From positions 25,032,501 through 25,096,500 of the forward strand of contig OX463824.1 in NCBI GenBank assembly GCA_949825045.1: a stretch of 64,000 nt of DNA, written 5' to 3'. How positions within the stretch are numbered: position 1 is the first letter of the stretch; the number at the start of each line of letters is the position of its first letter. Below the pieces are notes generated by a model. The model made no database searches. It was not told the origin of the DNA and saw only the letters and a program-made list of their open reading frames with translations. The DNA comes from Argyresthia goedartella. Taxonomy: Eukaryota > Arthropoda > Insecta > Lepidoptera > Argyresthiidae. This document shows positions 1 to 36,327 of the stretch, piece by piece. The translations under genes and the position numbers were made by a program.

Positions 1-112
1 AAGCTTCTGCAAAGAACACAACTACTGCCGCAAGGCCGAAAAGTGCACGTCCTTTCGGTCCTTTAAACTTGAAGCCCCCACTTCCGTACAACGCGGGGAC
101 GACAGTGGGCCG

Positions 113-645
113 GTGGCAGACACCCGCGCACCCGCTGCACACTGCGCCGCCGCCACCGCCTCGCCGGCCCGCGCCGCCCCCGCCGCCGCCGAGGTCCGCG
201 CCGCAGCCGCCGCCACCGCAGCAGCGCTCACAGTATCGCGCTCCGCAGCGACGCCAGTAGATTCGGTATGTGGAAGACTTTCATATTACCATGACCAGTG
301 GCGTCTAATAACAAGTGATCCTGTTATACTATCTTGGGTACAGGGCTACAAAATACCGTTCATAGAACAGGTTGCCCAAATATATACCCCAAGACAATCA
401 ATTTATTCAAAATCGGAGCTTGTCGATTACGAAAAATCTATTAATGACCTCTTACTAAAAGGAGCCATATCTCAATGCCAATCAATAGAAGGTCAATACT
501 TGTCAAGCTATTTCCTGATTGAGAAAGAAAATGGCAACAAGAGATTTATTTTAAACTTAAAGTCGTTAAATAAATTCATTAGTACTCAACATTTCAAGTT
601 AGAGGATTTGCGTACGACCATAAAATTGATTTCTCCGGGCTACTA
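113..645 (+). pseudogene. DIRS-like element, N-terminal part of reverse transcriptase ORF
   Basis: The first ~45 residues are a GC-rich Ala/Pro/Arg stretch. They are followed by a segment typical of the start of DIRS reverse transcriptase, containing CGRLSYYHDQW, then ILSWVQGYKIPF and an RFILNLKSLNKFI motif (RT fingers). The frame ends at a stop at the join to the next segment. The following RT residues (MASLDLKDA) continue in another frame, so about one base has been lost or gained near 643. The Ala/Pro-rich start could be the end of an upstream gag-like ORF rather than true RT. Confidence 0.7.
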
Positions 646-2124
646 ATGGCTTCTTTAGATTTAAAAGACGCAAATTTTCTTGTACCTATTCTAAAGGAAG
701 ACAGAAAATATTTACGTTTCGAATGGAAACAAAAGCTCTATGAATTTAACGTCCTTCCATTTGGTTTGAACACGGCACCGTTTGTTTTTACAAAATTACT
801 CAAACCGGTCATGTGTTTATTACGCTCATTAGGTTTTCTATCGACTATTTATCTAGACGATATATGCTGTATAGGTAAAACTTTTGAAGACTGCCAAATG
901 AATCTTTCACAGACAAAACAGGTGTTAAATTCATTAGGGTTTATCATTAATGAAGATAAGAGTTGTACAACTCCACGAACTACCTGTAAATATCTTGGTT
1001 TGATTATTGATTCTAAAAATTTCCACATAAGTCTACCGGACAAGAAACGGAAGTTAATCAAATCAGAATTAATACATTTTAAACAACTCAAGCGTTGTAC
1101 CATTCGCAGTTTTGCGCGACTTTTAGGCCTCCTTACATCTGCTTGCCCTGCCATCCAATACGGCTGGCTTTATACCAAGCAATTTGAGCGGGTTAAATAT
1201 TTGGCCTTGTTGAAATCTGATGACTACAGCGGTCACATGACTTTGCCGTCACATTTACAATGTGACTTTAAATGGTGGTTAAATAAGATTGACCGAGCTG
1301 TCAACCCTATCAGGGACGACAATTACTGTGTGGAATTTTATTCTGATGCGAGCAAAACAGGGTGGGGGGTGGCTTGTGGCGGGGAGACCGCCAGTGGTCG
1401 ATGGTCTGATGAGGAAAGTAAGGAGCACATTAACTCCCTTGAGTTAAGAGCTGCTTACTTTGGTCTTCAGGTCTTCGCTAGGAACCTTCATGATTGTCAA
1501 ATTCTATTAAGAATAGATAACACAACTGCTATTTCATATGTTAATCGTATGGGTGGTGTAAGATTTACCCACCTTAACAAAATATCCAGAAATTTGTGGC
1601 AATTCTGTGAAGAGCGAAGGATATTTGTGTTTGCTTCTTATATCAGCTCACAGGACAATGAAATAGCAGATGCGGAATCTAGGAGACAACACCCTGATAT
1701 CGAGTGGGAACTGAGTGCTGAGGCCTTTTCAATGATAACAAGTTAGTTAGGTACTCCTGAGATTGACTTGTTTGCATCAAGAATAAATAATAAATGCTAT
1801 CGTTACGTATCTTGTCAAAGAGATCCGGGGGCTTGTGCAATTAATGCGTTCACAATAGACTGGAAAGATTACGCATTTTACGCATTTCCGCCTTTTGCAA
1901 CTATGTTGAAGGTACTTAAAAAGATAATTACAGATGGTGCCGAGGGTATTGTTGTTGCACCTGTGTGGCCTACTCAGCCTTGGTTTCCACTCTACCAGAG
2001 CCTCCTTTGCTCAGATCCGTTGATTTTAGATCCGACTGATATGGTCTTATTTTCTTCAATCAACAGCGCGATCCAACCCACGCTCACTCTTATGGCAGGC
2101 AGATTATCCGGGAGGCGTTCTTGA
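646..2124 (+). pseudogene. DIRS-like reverse transcriptase - RNase H - methyltransferase-like ORF, one internal stop
   Basis: The frame carries the RT palm with LPFGLNTAPFVFTKLLKP and the catalytic box YLDD (TIYLDDICCIG). An RNase H-like domain follows, with an FYSDASKTGWG start, NSLELRAAYFGLQ and LRIDNTTAISYVN, which give the Asp-Glu-Asp series. After a single in-frame TAG at 1744-1746 the same frame continues with EIDLFASRINNK and VVAPVWPTQPWFPLYQSLL, the region described in DIRS elements as methyltransferase-like. Since only one stop interrupts ~490 codons, this part decayed rather recently. In the RT motif expected as DAY the tyrosine is Asn (DANFLVP). Confidence 0.85.
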
Positions 2125-3070
2125 GAAGACGCGTGCCACCTGCATCCCTAGATATAATATGCGCTTCATTAGCGGATAATTCCTTAAAGCAATATGAAGT
2201 TGGCTTTAGACGCTGGAAAAAATTTTGTAATCATAATCAAGTTGATTTTTATGAGGCTTCGATCCCAAATGTAATCTATTTCTTAAGAGAAGTTTTTAAT
2301 TAAGGTGCTCAATATGGAACTCTCAATTCTATTCGTTCTGGTTTATCACTAATTTTGGGCTCTAAAGTGATGGGATGAGGGAGTGATGACAGAGTGCAGA
2401 GATTATTCAAAGGGTTCTATAAGATGCGGCCCCCTACCCCTAAATATGGTGATACATGGGACCCATCCATCGTTCTCGATTATCTCTCTCTTAAACAACC
2501 TAACGATTCGTTAGATCTTGTATGCCTGACCAAAAAGACAGTTACTCTTATAGCATTAGTTACAGCGCATAGAATGCAGACAATTTCAAAGATTAAGCTA
2601 ACATATATTCAGACCAACTCAGATAATATAAATATCAATATACCTGACCTCATTAAAACTTCACGACAAGGTACATCCCAACCCAATTTGTATCTCCCCT
2701 ACTTAAGAGATCGAAGAGAAATCTGTCCAGCTTTGACTTTAAATCAATACATTGACAGAACAAGGGAACTGAGGGGAAATATTGATACATTATTTATAAG
2801 TTTAAAGAGACCTTACAAGGCAGTGACATCTCAAACATTAAGTAGATGGGTAAAAGAGACACTTTGTGAAAGCGGGATTGACACATCGATTTTTTCTGTG
2901 CACTCTACCAGGCATGCTGCCACATCGAGTGCGTATAAAATGGTGTAAATATAGACACTATCAGACGTACCGCTGGATGGAGCGGGAGATCTACTGTATT
3001 TGCTCGGTTCTACCAGAGAAATGTTGTAAATAATGATAATCACCAATTTGCATTATCCCTGCTGAATTAG
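2121..3070 (+). pseudogene. DIRS-like tyrosine recombinase, broken
   Basis: This is a tyrosine recombinase of the type DIRS elements use in place of an integrase. The core-binding part (SLKQYEVGFRRWKKFC) is followed by catalytic boxes: the first Arg in AHRMQTISKI, the H-x-x-R box in HSTRHAATSS and, after a one-base frameshift near 2945, the nucleophile region FARFYQRN. In-frame TAA (2301) and TGA (2376) also interrupt it. The frame overlaps the end of the preceding RT ORF by four bases. The final stop is at 3068-3070. Confidence 0.82.
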
Positions 3071-3304
3071 GTGCATATTATGAAGTACATAAAACTTTTG
3101 AATGAATATTGAAATTAATCATAGGTTAAAGATATTCACCTTCATTGTCTTGAGTACTGATAGAAGAATGTAATGGGACATGTAAATGTTTCATTAAATA
3201 AATTCGTAACAGTTGTTTGTGGTTTTTCAATAGTCTAGTAATATTCCACTTAGACTTTCAAAATCTACAAGTATATCTCTAATCTCAAAGGACAAAGCCT
3301 GTAA

Positions 3305-3663
3305 CATAATTGATGATTAATCGAACTTACCTGTAAGTGAAGTTCTATCATAATTATGTGAAGGCTTTGTCCGAAGAGATTAGCTCCCGCCCGCCCAATG
3401 TAACCCATGTAGTGGAATATTACACCTGGTACTCTTGGAGCTTTGAACTAAATGATCCATTGGGTGATTGGGTGCGTGGGGCTAGCAACAAGGCACACTC
3501 GATAAAAAGTTTTTTTCGGTTTACCCTATGTATTTTAACTATAGTGGATGAATGGCAGACACTACGTGCTACTACAAGTATATCTCTAATCTCTTCGGAC
3601 AATGCCTTCACATAATTATGATAGAACTTCACTTACAGGTAAGTTCGATTAATCATCAATTAT
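3305..3663. repeat. Fold-back sequence with ~78-bp inverted arms, possible DIRS 3' terminal region
   Basis: Bases 3305-3383 and 3586-3663 are nearly perfect inverted copies, with one clear mismatch, around a ~200-bp spacer. In addition, the ~45 bp starting CTACAAGTATATCTCTAATC at 3267 recurs in direct orientation at 3573. A mixture of inverted and direct short repeats just past the recombinase is what a DIRS terminal and internal-complementary region would look like. An independent fold-back MITE is an equally fair reading. Confidence 0.65.
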
Positions 3664-3702
3664 GTATGGACACATACTATAACATACACTGTTACTTATG
3701 AT

Positions 3703-3901
3703 TTAAGTTCTTTAGCTCTAAGGGTGTAAATATGAGCAACCAGTGTTCATAACACAGGCATTTAAAATGCCTAGCTTGTGTGCTTGGTCGTTGGCCTGCT
3801 ACCACGAACACTTGTAACTTCATGTCTATATTATGTTCTTGTAATATTTTTTCTGTACTCTTATGTTTTATGAATAAATATTATTATTATTATTATTATT
3901 A
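3703..3901 (+). mobile_element. LINE 3' end with (ATT)n tail
   Basis: This A/T-rich segment ends in AATAAATATT followed by a (TTA)n run, as in 3' tails of non-LTR retrotransposons. It contains GGCATTTAAAATGCC and a block that recurs in opposite orientation at about 30300-30385, so it belongs to a dispersed family. No coding part is attached. Confidence 0.55.
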
Positions 3902-4555
3902 CAAAGTCAGAAGGCGGGCTCGTGCCTTTGTGTGTGTGAGAAACCTAGGTACTCATTTTGAGCAAGAGTAAAATAGGTTAAATTAATTAAAAATGCAGTC
4001 AGTCTGCCTAAAAAACTATGCTTCTCCCTCAATCTGGCTTATAAGTCTTAATTTCAACAATGTGCAAGGTATATACGTAACTGATGTAGGTTGGCGGGAA
4101 TTACTGAGCGCAGGTATTGAAAAATGACTACTGCACTGCGCATTCAAGGATATTATATTTCGTGAAGCGAAATATATGCATGCACCTCAAATGATAGAGC
4201 AATAACCAAGCATGTTTTTAAAATGATAAGCACAAAAAAGATTTCACGGGTTTTTAAAACTTGTTTGTCTGTAAACACAAAATCTGTAGCAGATGCACAA
4301 ATAAACATTTATTAGAATGCTTATTAAATGTTTTTACTAGCTTCGTTTTAAGTATTTTATTTACTTGTATTCACTTGTATAAGTATCCCTAAATGCACCT
4401 TTCTTGACAGTTGTGTGACGTTTTGACATTTGACAGCTATCAATGTCTTTTCTACTTTTCTAGCCTGCCGAGCGTGCTATTGTTGAATTATTTCGGGAAT
4501 TATTCTCTTCAAAGCCGAAGAATAACTCAAACCGCCCATTAATAACATATTTACG
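3902..4555 (+). promoter_or_regulatory. Upstream region of the EPRS gene
   Basis: No coding sequence is visible here. The last ~170 bases before the EPRS start codon should contain the transcription start and 5' UTR. They hold TGACGTTTTGACATTTGACA around 4417-4436 and no obvious TATA box. The assignment as promoter rests only on position. Confidence 0.35.
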
Positions 4556-28784
<24,229 letters not shown>

Positions 28785-29319
28785 GTAAGTCATCCTTTAT
28801 CATCATTTCTCAGCTTATATCGACCCTTTGCTTGGCGTGATCCTCCCCTGTACAGCGCCAACCAACTACTACTGAAGCCGGGAATACATATGCTTTTTAC
28901 TCGCACAAAACCGTGCCAAATAGTGGTATAATGCGCGGCGTATAAGTTGGACCAAAATGGCGGCGTCTGCGCAGATAAAAATTACTGTTTTAGATACATT
29001 CTACTTACAACTTATACGCCGGGTACTGTACTAGCTAGCTACTAGCATCAGCACCATAGCTTGCCGAGAGATCGCAGTTCGTTTGATTGTTTCCCCTCGC
29101 GGGGTAGTGGGGAGGGGGGCTCGCACGCCAGCTACAAGCACGCCAAATATGTCATAACGTGTTTGCTAGTGGCTCGCAGCACTTTTGTCAAAACTTTTGT
29201 AGTTTTTGATATTTTATTGTAGTTTACAGTTAATACAAAAATGGCTCATTGGGGCGACGAAAAAACTTTGTTCTTCATAATATTCTATAACCAACAACCG
29301 TGTTTGTGGAATAGAACTT

Positions 29320-30030
29320 ATTATTATATCCTTTATTGCATAAATAACATTAAAAAGCAATGACGCAGTGGGAAATAACATTTACAAAGGCGGGCTTATT
29401 CCTAAAATAAATCTCTTCCAGTCAACTTAGTAAGTATGTTCAGTAAAACAATGCGGGTTCAGCTAATAACAAAATATTTAAACAAACAAGAAAACAGCTA
29501 CTAAATTTAAAAATAGAATACATTACACATACAGACAAAAATTACAAAAATATTTTATAACATATATATCATTATGAAGATAATTATACAACATAAACAA
29601 TTAATACTTAAATAAATAAAACCTACGATAATTGAGATATGTAGTATTATTTCAGTCTTGATCTGAATGAGCTAGGCGATAAACTATCACGTATAGAGTC
29701 TGGCAGGAGTTTCCACATCAGCGCAGCACGGACTGTGTAAGAATTCATCAGGAAACTGGTGTTGGCCATTGGACAGGCTAGTCCCTTGATGCGACACATG
29801 CACGACGAGGTCTTGAGGGCGGCGGTGAATACGCGAAACGGTTTCGCAGGTACTGTGGAGCACCAGGATTGCGCAGGATTTTGAAAAGAAAAACTAAAAT
29901 ATGAAGGTTCCTTCGCTGTCGGATTGGGAGCCACTTCAATTGGTTGCGAAATTCCGACACATGGTCGTTCTTTCGCAAGCCAAAAATGAAGCGCAAAGCC
30001 AGGTTCTGAAGCTTCTCCAACTGTTCTTCT
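29320..30030 (-). pseudogene. LINE ORF2 C-terminal fragment and 3' UTR
   Basis: Minus-strand frames read EKLQNLALRFIFGLRKNDHV, then LKWLPIRQRRNLHILVFLFK. After a frameshift near 29840 they continue with PMANTSFLMNSYTVRAALMW and KLLPDSIRDSLSPSSFRSRL. This is the C-terminal region downstream of reverse transcriptase in Jockey/CR1-like non-LTR elements. It is a dead fragment with ~300 bp of AT-rich 3' UTR to the left. Confidence 0.75.
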
Positions 30031-30189
30031 GTGATATCGAGAAAGCTCTTCTCCGCTGTATGAAAATAAAATAGCGCGTGATAATGCGTATAAATGTTTA
30101 TTGGAACAAATAATAATGTTTGAATATGTTTTTATTCATAAAATCATGCAGCACGAAAAAAAATATACATGAACTTATATTTGAAAATA

Positions 30190-30390
30190 AAAAAATGAAA
30201 ATCTTTATTTCACACAACTATTTTACAAGACATAAGTTGCACAAATCCCACACTAGGTCTCCCTGTGTCATTTAAACACTATTTTCATTAAGAAAGCCAA
30301 CGAACAAGCTAAGCATTTAAAATGCCTGGGTTATGATTACTGGCTACTCACATTTACACCATTAGAGTCTAGAAACTTAATTGATTAAAA
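30190..30390 (-). mobile_element. LINE 3' tail of the same family as 3703-3901
   Basis: On the minus strand this reads ...GGCATTTTAAATGCTTAGC...TTCGTTGGC... and ends AATAAAGATTTTCATTTTTT. It shares its GTGTAAATGTGAG and GCATTTAAAATGCC blocks with 3703-3790. It abuts a plus-strand LINE fragment on its right. Confidence 0.5.
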
Positions 30391-30394
30391 TCAA

Positions 30395-31545
30395 TTTATA
30401 TTATTGTACTGAATCAAGAATCAAAAACCACTACAATACACAAGGGCGTCCCACAAGGTAGCATAGTGGGGCCCATCCTCTTCCTTCTGTACGTCAATCA
30501 TCTTCCAAACTTGATAGATGATAAGGTTATAATGTTCGCCGACGATGTCTCGGTTTTTTTCAAATTCCAGCGAGGTGAAGGGAATAACTTGGCGGACCGA
30601 ATATCGCAATCAATCAATACTGTTATAAACTGGTTTAAAACACTCAGTCTAAATACAAATCTAAATAAAACAAATGTCATTTATTTTAGAAATTACAACA
30701 CCCCGGATGTGACTTCGGATATAACTTTTGATGGTAAAAAGTTCTCTACAGTATCGAATGCTAAATTCTTAGGGATATATTGTGAGGAAAATATGAGCTG
30801 GAAGAAACATGTAGAATGCCTGGAAGGTAGGCTAAGCAGCTTTTGTTATGCCTTTAGATGCTTAGCGACAATTTCAACTTCAAGAGCCACTAGGCAAGCT
30901 TACTACGCTTTCTTTCAGTCTAGGGTGCTTCATGGTTTAGTAATATGGGGGAACTGCGTAGAAATTAAAAATATTTTTCTACTACAAAAAAGATGTTTGC
31001 GCATCATGGACGGATTAAGTCAAGCAGGGAATCGCGTAGAGACTCCTTCGTCAAGTTAAATATCCTCACTATTACAGCCCTGTACATAGTTGAGCTTTGC
31101 AAATTGGTGAGGCGACACCCGTCAAAGTTCCCTGTAAGACCTATGGGATCCACCAATCGATTAAATGAGAGGTATAAATACAGTCTGGAGGTGCCAATCT
31201 GTAGGACTGTTGCATATTCGCGGTGCGCGAGGATGGTAGTCATAAGAGTTTATAATAAGCTTCCTGACGAAATGAAGTTACCTCCTAGCTCTAATCTTAT
31301 TAATAAACTCAAACGGGTACTTGTAAAAGTCTGCCCTTACGACCTTAATGAATTCTTTAATTATAACTTTTAATACTATTTAATTTCAATCTATAAAAAT
31401 TGTTATTGCCTATATTTTATGACATGTGTGACTGTATATTAATATTGCTACGCCCTGTGGGTAAAATGACATTGAGACTAAACTGTACTTATCTAAGAAC
31501 TTATGACATGTTATTTATTGCAATAAACATATTGAATTGAATTGT
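30395..31545 (+). pseudogene. LINE reverse transcriptase fragment with frameshift and poly-A-like end
   Basis: This RT fragment begins in the palm with HKGVPQGSIVGPILFLLYV, then the catalytic box VIMFADDVSVFF, NWFKTLSLNTNLNKTNVIYF and the thumb/connection (AKFLGIYCEENMSWKKHVE). A frameshift near 31020 moves to a second frame carrying LNILTITALYIVELCKLV and VIRVYNKLPDEMKLPPSS, ending at a stop at 31371-31373. A 3' UTR ends with AATAAACATATTGAATTGAA. It is 5'-truncated, so a dead insertion of a CR1/Jockey-like family. Confidence 0.85.
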
Positions 31546-31954
31546 ATGTAGCCATATTTTACCCTAATTTCGCGTTCGTGTCGGTGAAAATGCGAAAGAG
31601 TTGTGTGTGTTCGCTACAGATGTGAATTGTGTGAATGTAGGTTTTATTTTATTATAGATAAAATATTTTCAGTTTGCTCGTAGTCTAGTGTTAAAAACCA
31701 TTCAGTTATTATTTGCTTACATTTAAGTTTACATAGGCCAAGAAAGTAATAATCTTTATTAATAATGTAAAGCCTTGGGCCTGGGACCTTGAAAGACGAG
31801 AAATCTGTTCAGTCTGACAAGTGTGACTATCAATTAAATTAAAATTATATATGTTATTAATTAGCTTATTGATCTATTACAAATTAAATAAAAAAGGGCT
31901 GTAAAATGTAGACAAAGGCGCTCTTAGGCGCCACCATAATCTACTGAATTTGTA

Positions 31955-32990
31955 CCCGGCATTTTTCTTGGCCGGACCATCACTGTCACCCTTTTTGTGG
32001 CTTCTTTGCTTTTTGTAGCGTAGACATCTTGCACTCTTTGGAGTTTCAGACTTTGTTTGTGCAATCAGTGGTCTGGTGACCTAGTTCGCCGCAGTGGCCG
32101 CACTTAGGTTTCGCTTCTTTGTATATCTTGGCAGCGTGCCCATATTGCCGACAGTTGTAACATCTTGTTACCAAGGTAAAGTCTCTCACAGTACAAAGAT
32201 GACCAGTTTATAAACACCCTGTCCTGTGCTATAAGAGCCTTGCGGATGTCGGTAGGTACTTCGATGATAATTGCAGGCGTCTGTGTCCTTTTTCCGGGAT
32301 TTGTGGCTTTAATTTATTGAGCTTAAAAACGTTCTAAGGGATACATTGGGCATATTTTTTGCTCAATTTTGCTCATATATGCAGTTAAAGACGTCACTCT
32401 CAATAAGAGAAGTAGGAACCCCAAACACTGTAATTCTAGGTTTGCGCTTAGATGGCTCATTCACAGTTAGGCCTGATGTAGATAGTTGAGAAGCCTGCTT
32501 TAGTTTTTCAATGTCGGCTTTGTGATCCATACTAATTATGAGTCAATACTTTTTATTGTCGTCTTTGTGATCGTTACTAATTAGGCCACGAACATGCAGT
32601 TTCATGATTCAAGGCGGATGATTTTTAGGACTAATTATTTTGTCTCGTCGCTTGTGTACTGTTGGTCGTTGGGCTTAATCGCAACAGAGCTAAAAGGGCT
32701 GGGACGAATAAAATTATTCGTGCCTTTCTTTAAAATTTCGGCAAAAGAGTTGGTTTCCTGACCTGCCTTTTTACTATTTTCGTTTATAGCCTCTTTAAGT
32801 TCAGTAAGGTTTTCAGCTAATCCTGATTTTCCTTTATGGTCTGGACAGAGATCTGAGAGGGCTTTCTGTTTTAGCGATTGGTCAGTACTAATCGCTAAAA
32901 CAGAACAGTTGTTCAGTAACAGCCATGTGCGATGTACCATGTCCTACTTTACGGCACAAGTTGTGTATCCGTAGTTCTTGGTCTGAATTT
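31955..32990 (-). pseudogene. LINE ORF1 (gag-like) remnant with zinc knuckles
   Basis: Minus-strand frames include a Lys/Glu/Ser-rich 101-codon frame (32635-32940, with KKAGQETNSFAEILKKG). Downstream, at about 32172-32046, lies a pair of CCHC-type zinc knuckles. The second is intact (CGHCGELGHQTTDC, CX2CX4HX4C). The first (CYNCRQYGHAAKIY) has lost its last Cys. This arrangement is typical of ORF1 proteins of non-LTR retrotransposons. Stops and frameshifts are present. Confidence 0.65.
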
Positions 32991-33491
32991 AGTTTACCCT
33001 CCGCAGCATATCTCATTAAGACACTGTTCAATCGAGCTCATCCAGTTTTGAAGTTCAGGTGTTGACACAACCTCCATTGTTTGATCAATTTCCTGGGCGT
33101 TTTTCTGATCATGACCGGCGGCGGCTTCTGTTAAACGGTCTGCCTTCGGAGGTCATCTTAAAATATATTTTTTTCACTTGCTTCTGATTATTTTGTAAAG
33201 ATACATGATGGATATTACAAATAAACACTTCACAAAATTGCAGCGAACACGCACAACGCGCTAAGTAGGTCACAGATTAGTTGAGTAGAGTATTTTTATT
33301 AATATTACTTTATTCACATGCACACTTCCGATGTGCATTCGGTCGAGGTCGAATCGTATATAAATGAATGGTTCCATGTTAAGAGTTAAAATAATAAAAA
33401 CCAAAATATACGTAGCACAAACACGTCACTGGCATGAAATACTTGATTCTAGTAACTGGTGTTGGTACACCAGTTACCGAATAACACCGAA

Positions 33492-34321
33492 TACCACCCA
33501 CTGGCATGTGTATCGCAACTCACGGAATGCGAGTGAATAGCACCCACTGGCATGTGTATCGCAACTCACGGAATGCGAGTGAATACCACCCACTGGCATG
33601 TGTATCGCAACTCACGGAATGCGAGTGAATACCACCCACTGGCATGTGTATCGCAACTCACGGAATGCGAGTGAATACCACCCACTGGCATGTGTATCGC
33701 AACTCACGGAATGCGAGTGAATACCACCCACTGGCATGTGTATCGCAACTCACGGAATGCGAGTGAATACCACCCACTGGCATGTGTATCGCAACTCACG
33801 GAATGCGAGTGAATACCACCCACTGGCATGTGTATCGCAACTCACGGAGTGCGAGTGAATACCACCCACTGGCATGTGTATCGCAACTCACGGAATGCGA
33901 GTGAATACCACCCACTGGCATGTGTATCGCAACTCACGGAATGCGAGTGAATACCACCCACTGGCATGTGTATCGCAACTCACGGAATGCGAGTGAATAC
34001 CACCCACTGGCATGTGTATCGCAACTCACGGAATGCGAGTGAATACCACCCACTGGCATGTGTATCGCAACTCACGGAATGCGAGTGAATACCACCCACT
34101 GGCATGTGTATCGCAACTCACGGAATGCGAGTGAATACCACCCACTGGCATGTGTATCGCAACTCACGGAATGCGAGTGAATACCACCCACTGGCATGTG
34201 TATCGCAACTCACGGAATGCGAGTGAATACCACCCACTGGCATGTGTATCGCAACTCACGGAATGCGAGTGAATACCACCCACTGGCATGTGTATCGCAA
34301 CTCACGGAATGCGAGTGAATA
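33492..34321 (+). repeat. 46-bp minisatellite, 18 tandem copies
   Basis: The unit is TACCACCCACTGGCATGTGT, ATCGCAACTCACGGAATGCG and AGTGAA. About 18 head-to-tail copies are nearly identical; I see one A-to-G change near 33849 and a TAG/TAC difference at the first junction. The array is flanked on the left by a palindrome around 33455-33479 (TAACTGGTG / CACCAGTTA). The high identity implies recent amplification or gene conversion. There are no spacers, so it is not CRISPR. Confidence 0.95.
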
Positions 34322-35245
34322 GCATGTTTTTACAAGCATCTTGGCATTTGCGGGCATGTGTATCCCGGGCTTAATTACTATGAGTGATGATGATGTGGTC
34401 CGACCGATTTCGGTCACGGCGACCGCTTCGACTTGTCGTCTGCAGACGTCGCTTGTGGTCTCGCATATGGCTTATTACGAACAGTATTACAATAGAACAG
34501 TATTTTGTTTCCATAAAGTACAGTATTAGCAGAACGCAGGTGGCCTTCGTCAAATATTTTGATTCCACACTTAGGAGCAGCATTATTATTGGGTTAGAAA
34601 GGAACGGATATATGTTTCTTATTCCTGCCTCGGGACAAATGCAGCTTTTAGATCCGGTGGCAAGTTTGGGACGGGTGATCATTCGATCCTGGTTTTCGAT
34701 TATGCAAAAATAATCGATCGAATCAAGGATCGCGGTATCAAGAAAGAAATATTGAAATGGTAAAACAGACGAAGAAGAAATATTGTAATGTTCAAAGAGT
34801 AAAGATTGTATTTAGACTTTTCGGAAATAAAGGATTATGTTCAAAAAACTTTTTTATTTTTCATCTTATACAAGTGTGTCTGAGCATTTACGCTGTATCT
34901 ATAACAATTTAATCAACAGTTAGCGCTAAATGCATTGCAATGGCAATTACAAACTAATAGCTATTAGGCTTCTTAATTTAGTATATCGACATTTGTACAT
35001 TTATTTGTTCAGTCGTGAAATAAAATGAGAGTTTGCCTACCCTTCTATATAACTAATCTAGATTGTAGACCCAAATAAGATATACTATACTTACATCTAC
35101 AACGAAAACAAAATAAATGTAAAATAAACTTTACATAAAATAAAAGCAACAACTCAACACAGTAAAAGAAATAAAAAACTAAATACTGGCAGCCTTATCC
35201 TCTGAGTACATGGCAAGACATTATTGAATTAAGGTCGGTAATATA
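34322..35245. other. Non-coding stretch between minisatellite and fold-back element
   Basis: No supported gene or repeat. Short frames around 34341-34713 overlap on both strands and lack similarity. Confidence 0.4.
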
Positions 35246-36327
35246 AATAGTTATTTGTGTCTCAAGGGAGCAAAATCATGTATATACGGCGAGGGCGGTA
35301 TATTGAATCTAGAGTGAAGCAAAGGATTTTACGACAGAATCCTGAGCGTAAGGAAGGATTCAAGCGTTAACGCCCATGAGGAAGATAATTTTTCTCCTCG
35401 TTGACACATACAACTTTTCACACCGACTATGAGGAAAATTGAAATAAAATGCTCTAAAAATTAAATAACTATACTTTGAATTATACTTTCACCACTTTTA
35501 TAGTAATCGAACAACGAAAACTTTTTTTTATAATGGCGGACTGTAAAGGATTAGGGAAAGGTCACCCCACAGATAAATTATTCCTGTGCTACTTTTACCA
35601 ATGTGTAATATAATCGAATCGAATATTACAATGGTATCGGATATCAATATTCATCACAATAAAAGTCATCGACAGTTTTGATTTCAGTAAAACATATAAT
35701 TTATAGTGACTTTTTTATATTACGAAAAATTCATAAATTTTCAAATAACGTTGTTAAAGTTAAAACTTGAAACATGTTCGTTTTTAATCGATTACGATGA
35801 AATTAAAATCGATTATTTTATTAAGATCTGTGTTCAATTGACACACTCCGTAAATGCTACTTGCCAATGAATAAATTAAAAAAGTAGCTTAAACAGAAGA
35901 GTAGCATTTTACTCCCTCTTGTCGTGGAGCAAAACTTACTTGGTGTGAAAAATATGTTTTTCCGACTTCTGAGCTAAATATAGCACCTTCGCCGCTCGAT
36001 TTTGGGTTCTCAGGCGGAAAAAATATATTCCTAACTCGTTCGAAAAGGAATCCGCCATTAAAAAAAAAGTTTTCGTTGTTCGATTACTGTAAAAGTGGTG
36101 AAAGTATAATTCAAAGAATAGTTATTTCATTATTTTTAGAGCATTTTATTTCAATTTTAATGTATGCGTCACTCAGGAGCAATGTTATTTTTGTCATATG
36201 GGTTACCGCTTGAATCCTTCGTTACGCTCAGGATTCTATCGTAGAGTCCTTCGCTTCACTCTGGATTCAATGTACCGCCCTCGCCGTAAATACATAATTT
36301 TGCTCCCTTGAGACACAAATAACTATT
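35246..36327. mobile_element. 1.08-kb fold-back element, ~280-bp inverted arms
   Basis: The outer ends AATAGTTATTTGTGTCTCAA and the inverted complement lie at 35246 and 36327. Arm similarity continues inward through GGATTCAAGCG/CGCTTGAATCC-type blocks. A second inverted stretch (35436-35540 against 36053-36160) includes CACTTTTATAGTAATCGAAC and its complement. It is non-coding. A related tail motif (TTCGCTCTGGATTC) at 36838 suggests further copies nearby. Confidence 0.8.

Larger units (their letters stand above)
1..3070 (+). mobile_element. Decayed DIRS-like tyrosine-recombinase retrotransposon, 5' end outside window
   Basis: Reverse transcriptase, RNase H, a methyltransferase-like region and a tyrosine recombinase occur in that order on the plus strand, with no protease or DDE integrase. 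That combination defines the DIRS order. The copy is dead: there is a frameshift near 643, an in-frame TAG at 1744-1746, TAA at 2301-2303, TGA at 2376-2378 and a frameshift near 2945. The window starts inside the element, at a HindIII site, so its 5' terminal repeat is not visible. The 3' part may extend to the fold-back sequence ending at 3663. Confidence 0.85.

Noticed and set aside
3337..3632. Two frames sharing the start MKFYHNYVKALSEE on opposite strands
   Set aside because: The identity arises from the inverted arms of the fold-back sequence, not from a duplicated gene.
33492..34321. Possible CRISPR array
   Set aside because: Units are directly contiguous without variable spacers, and the context is an animal genome. 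It is a minisatellite.
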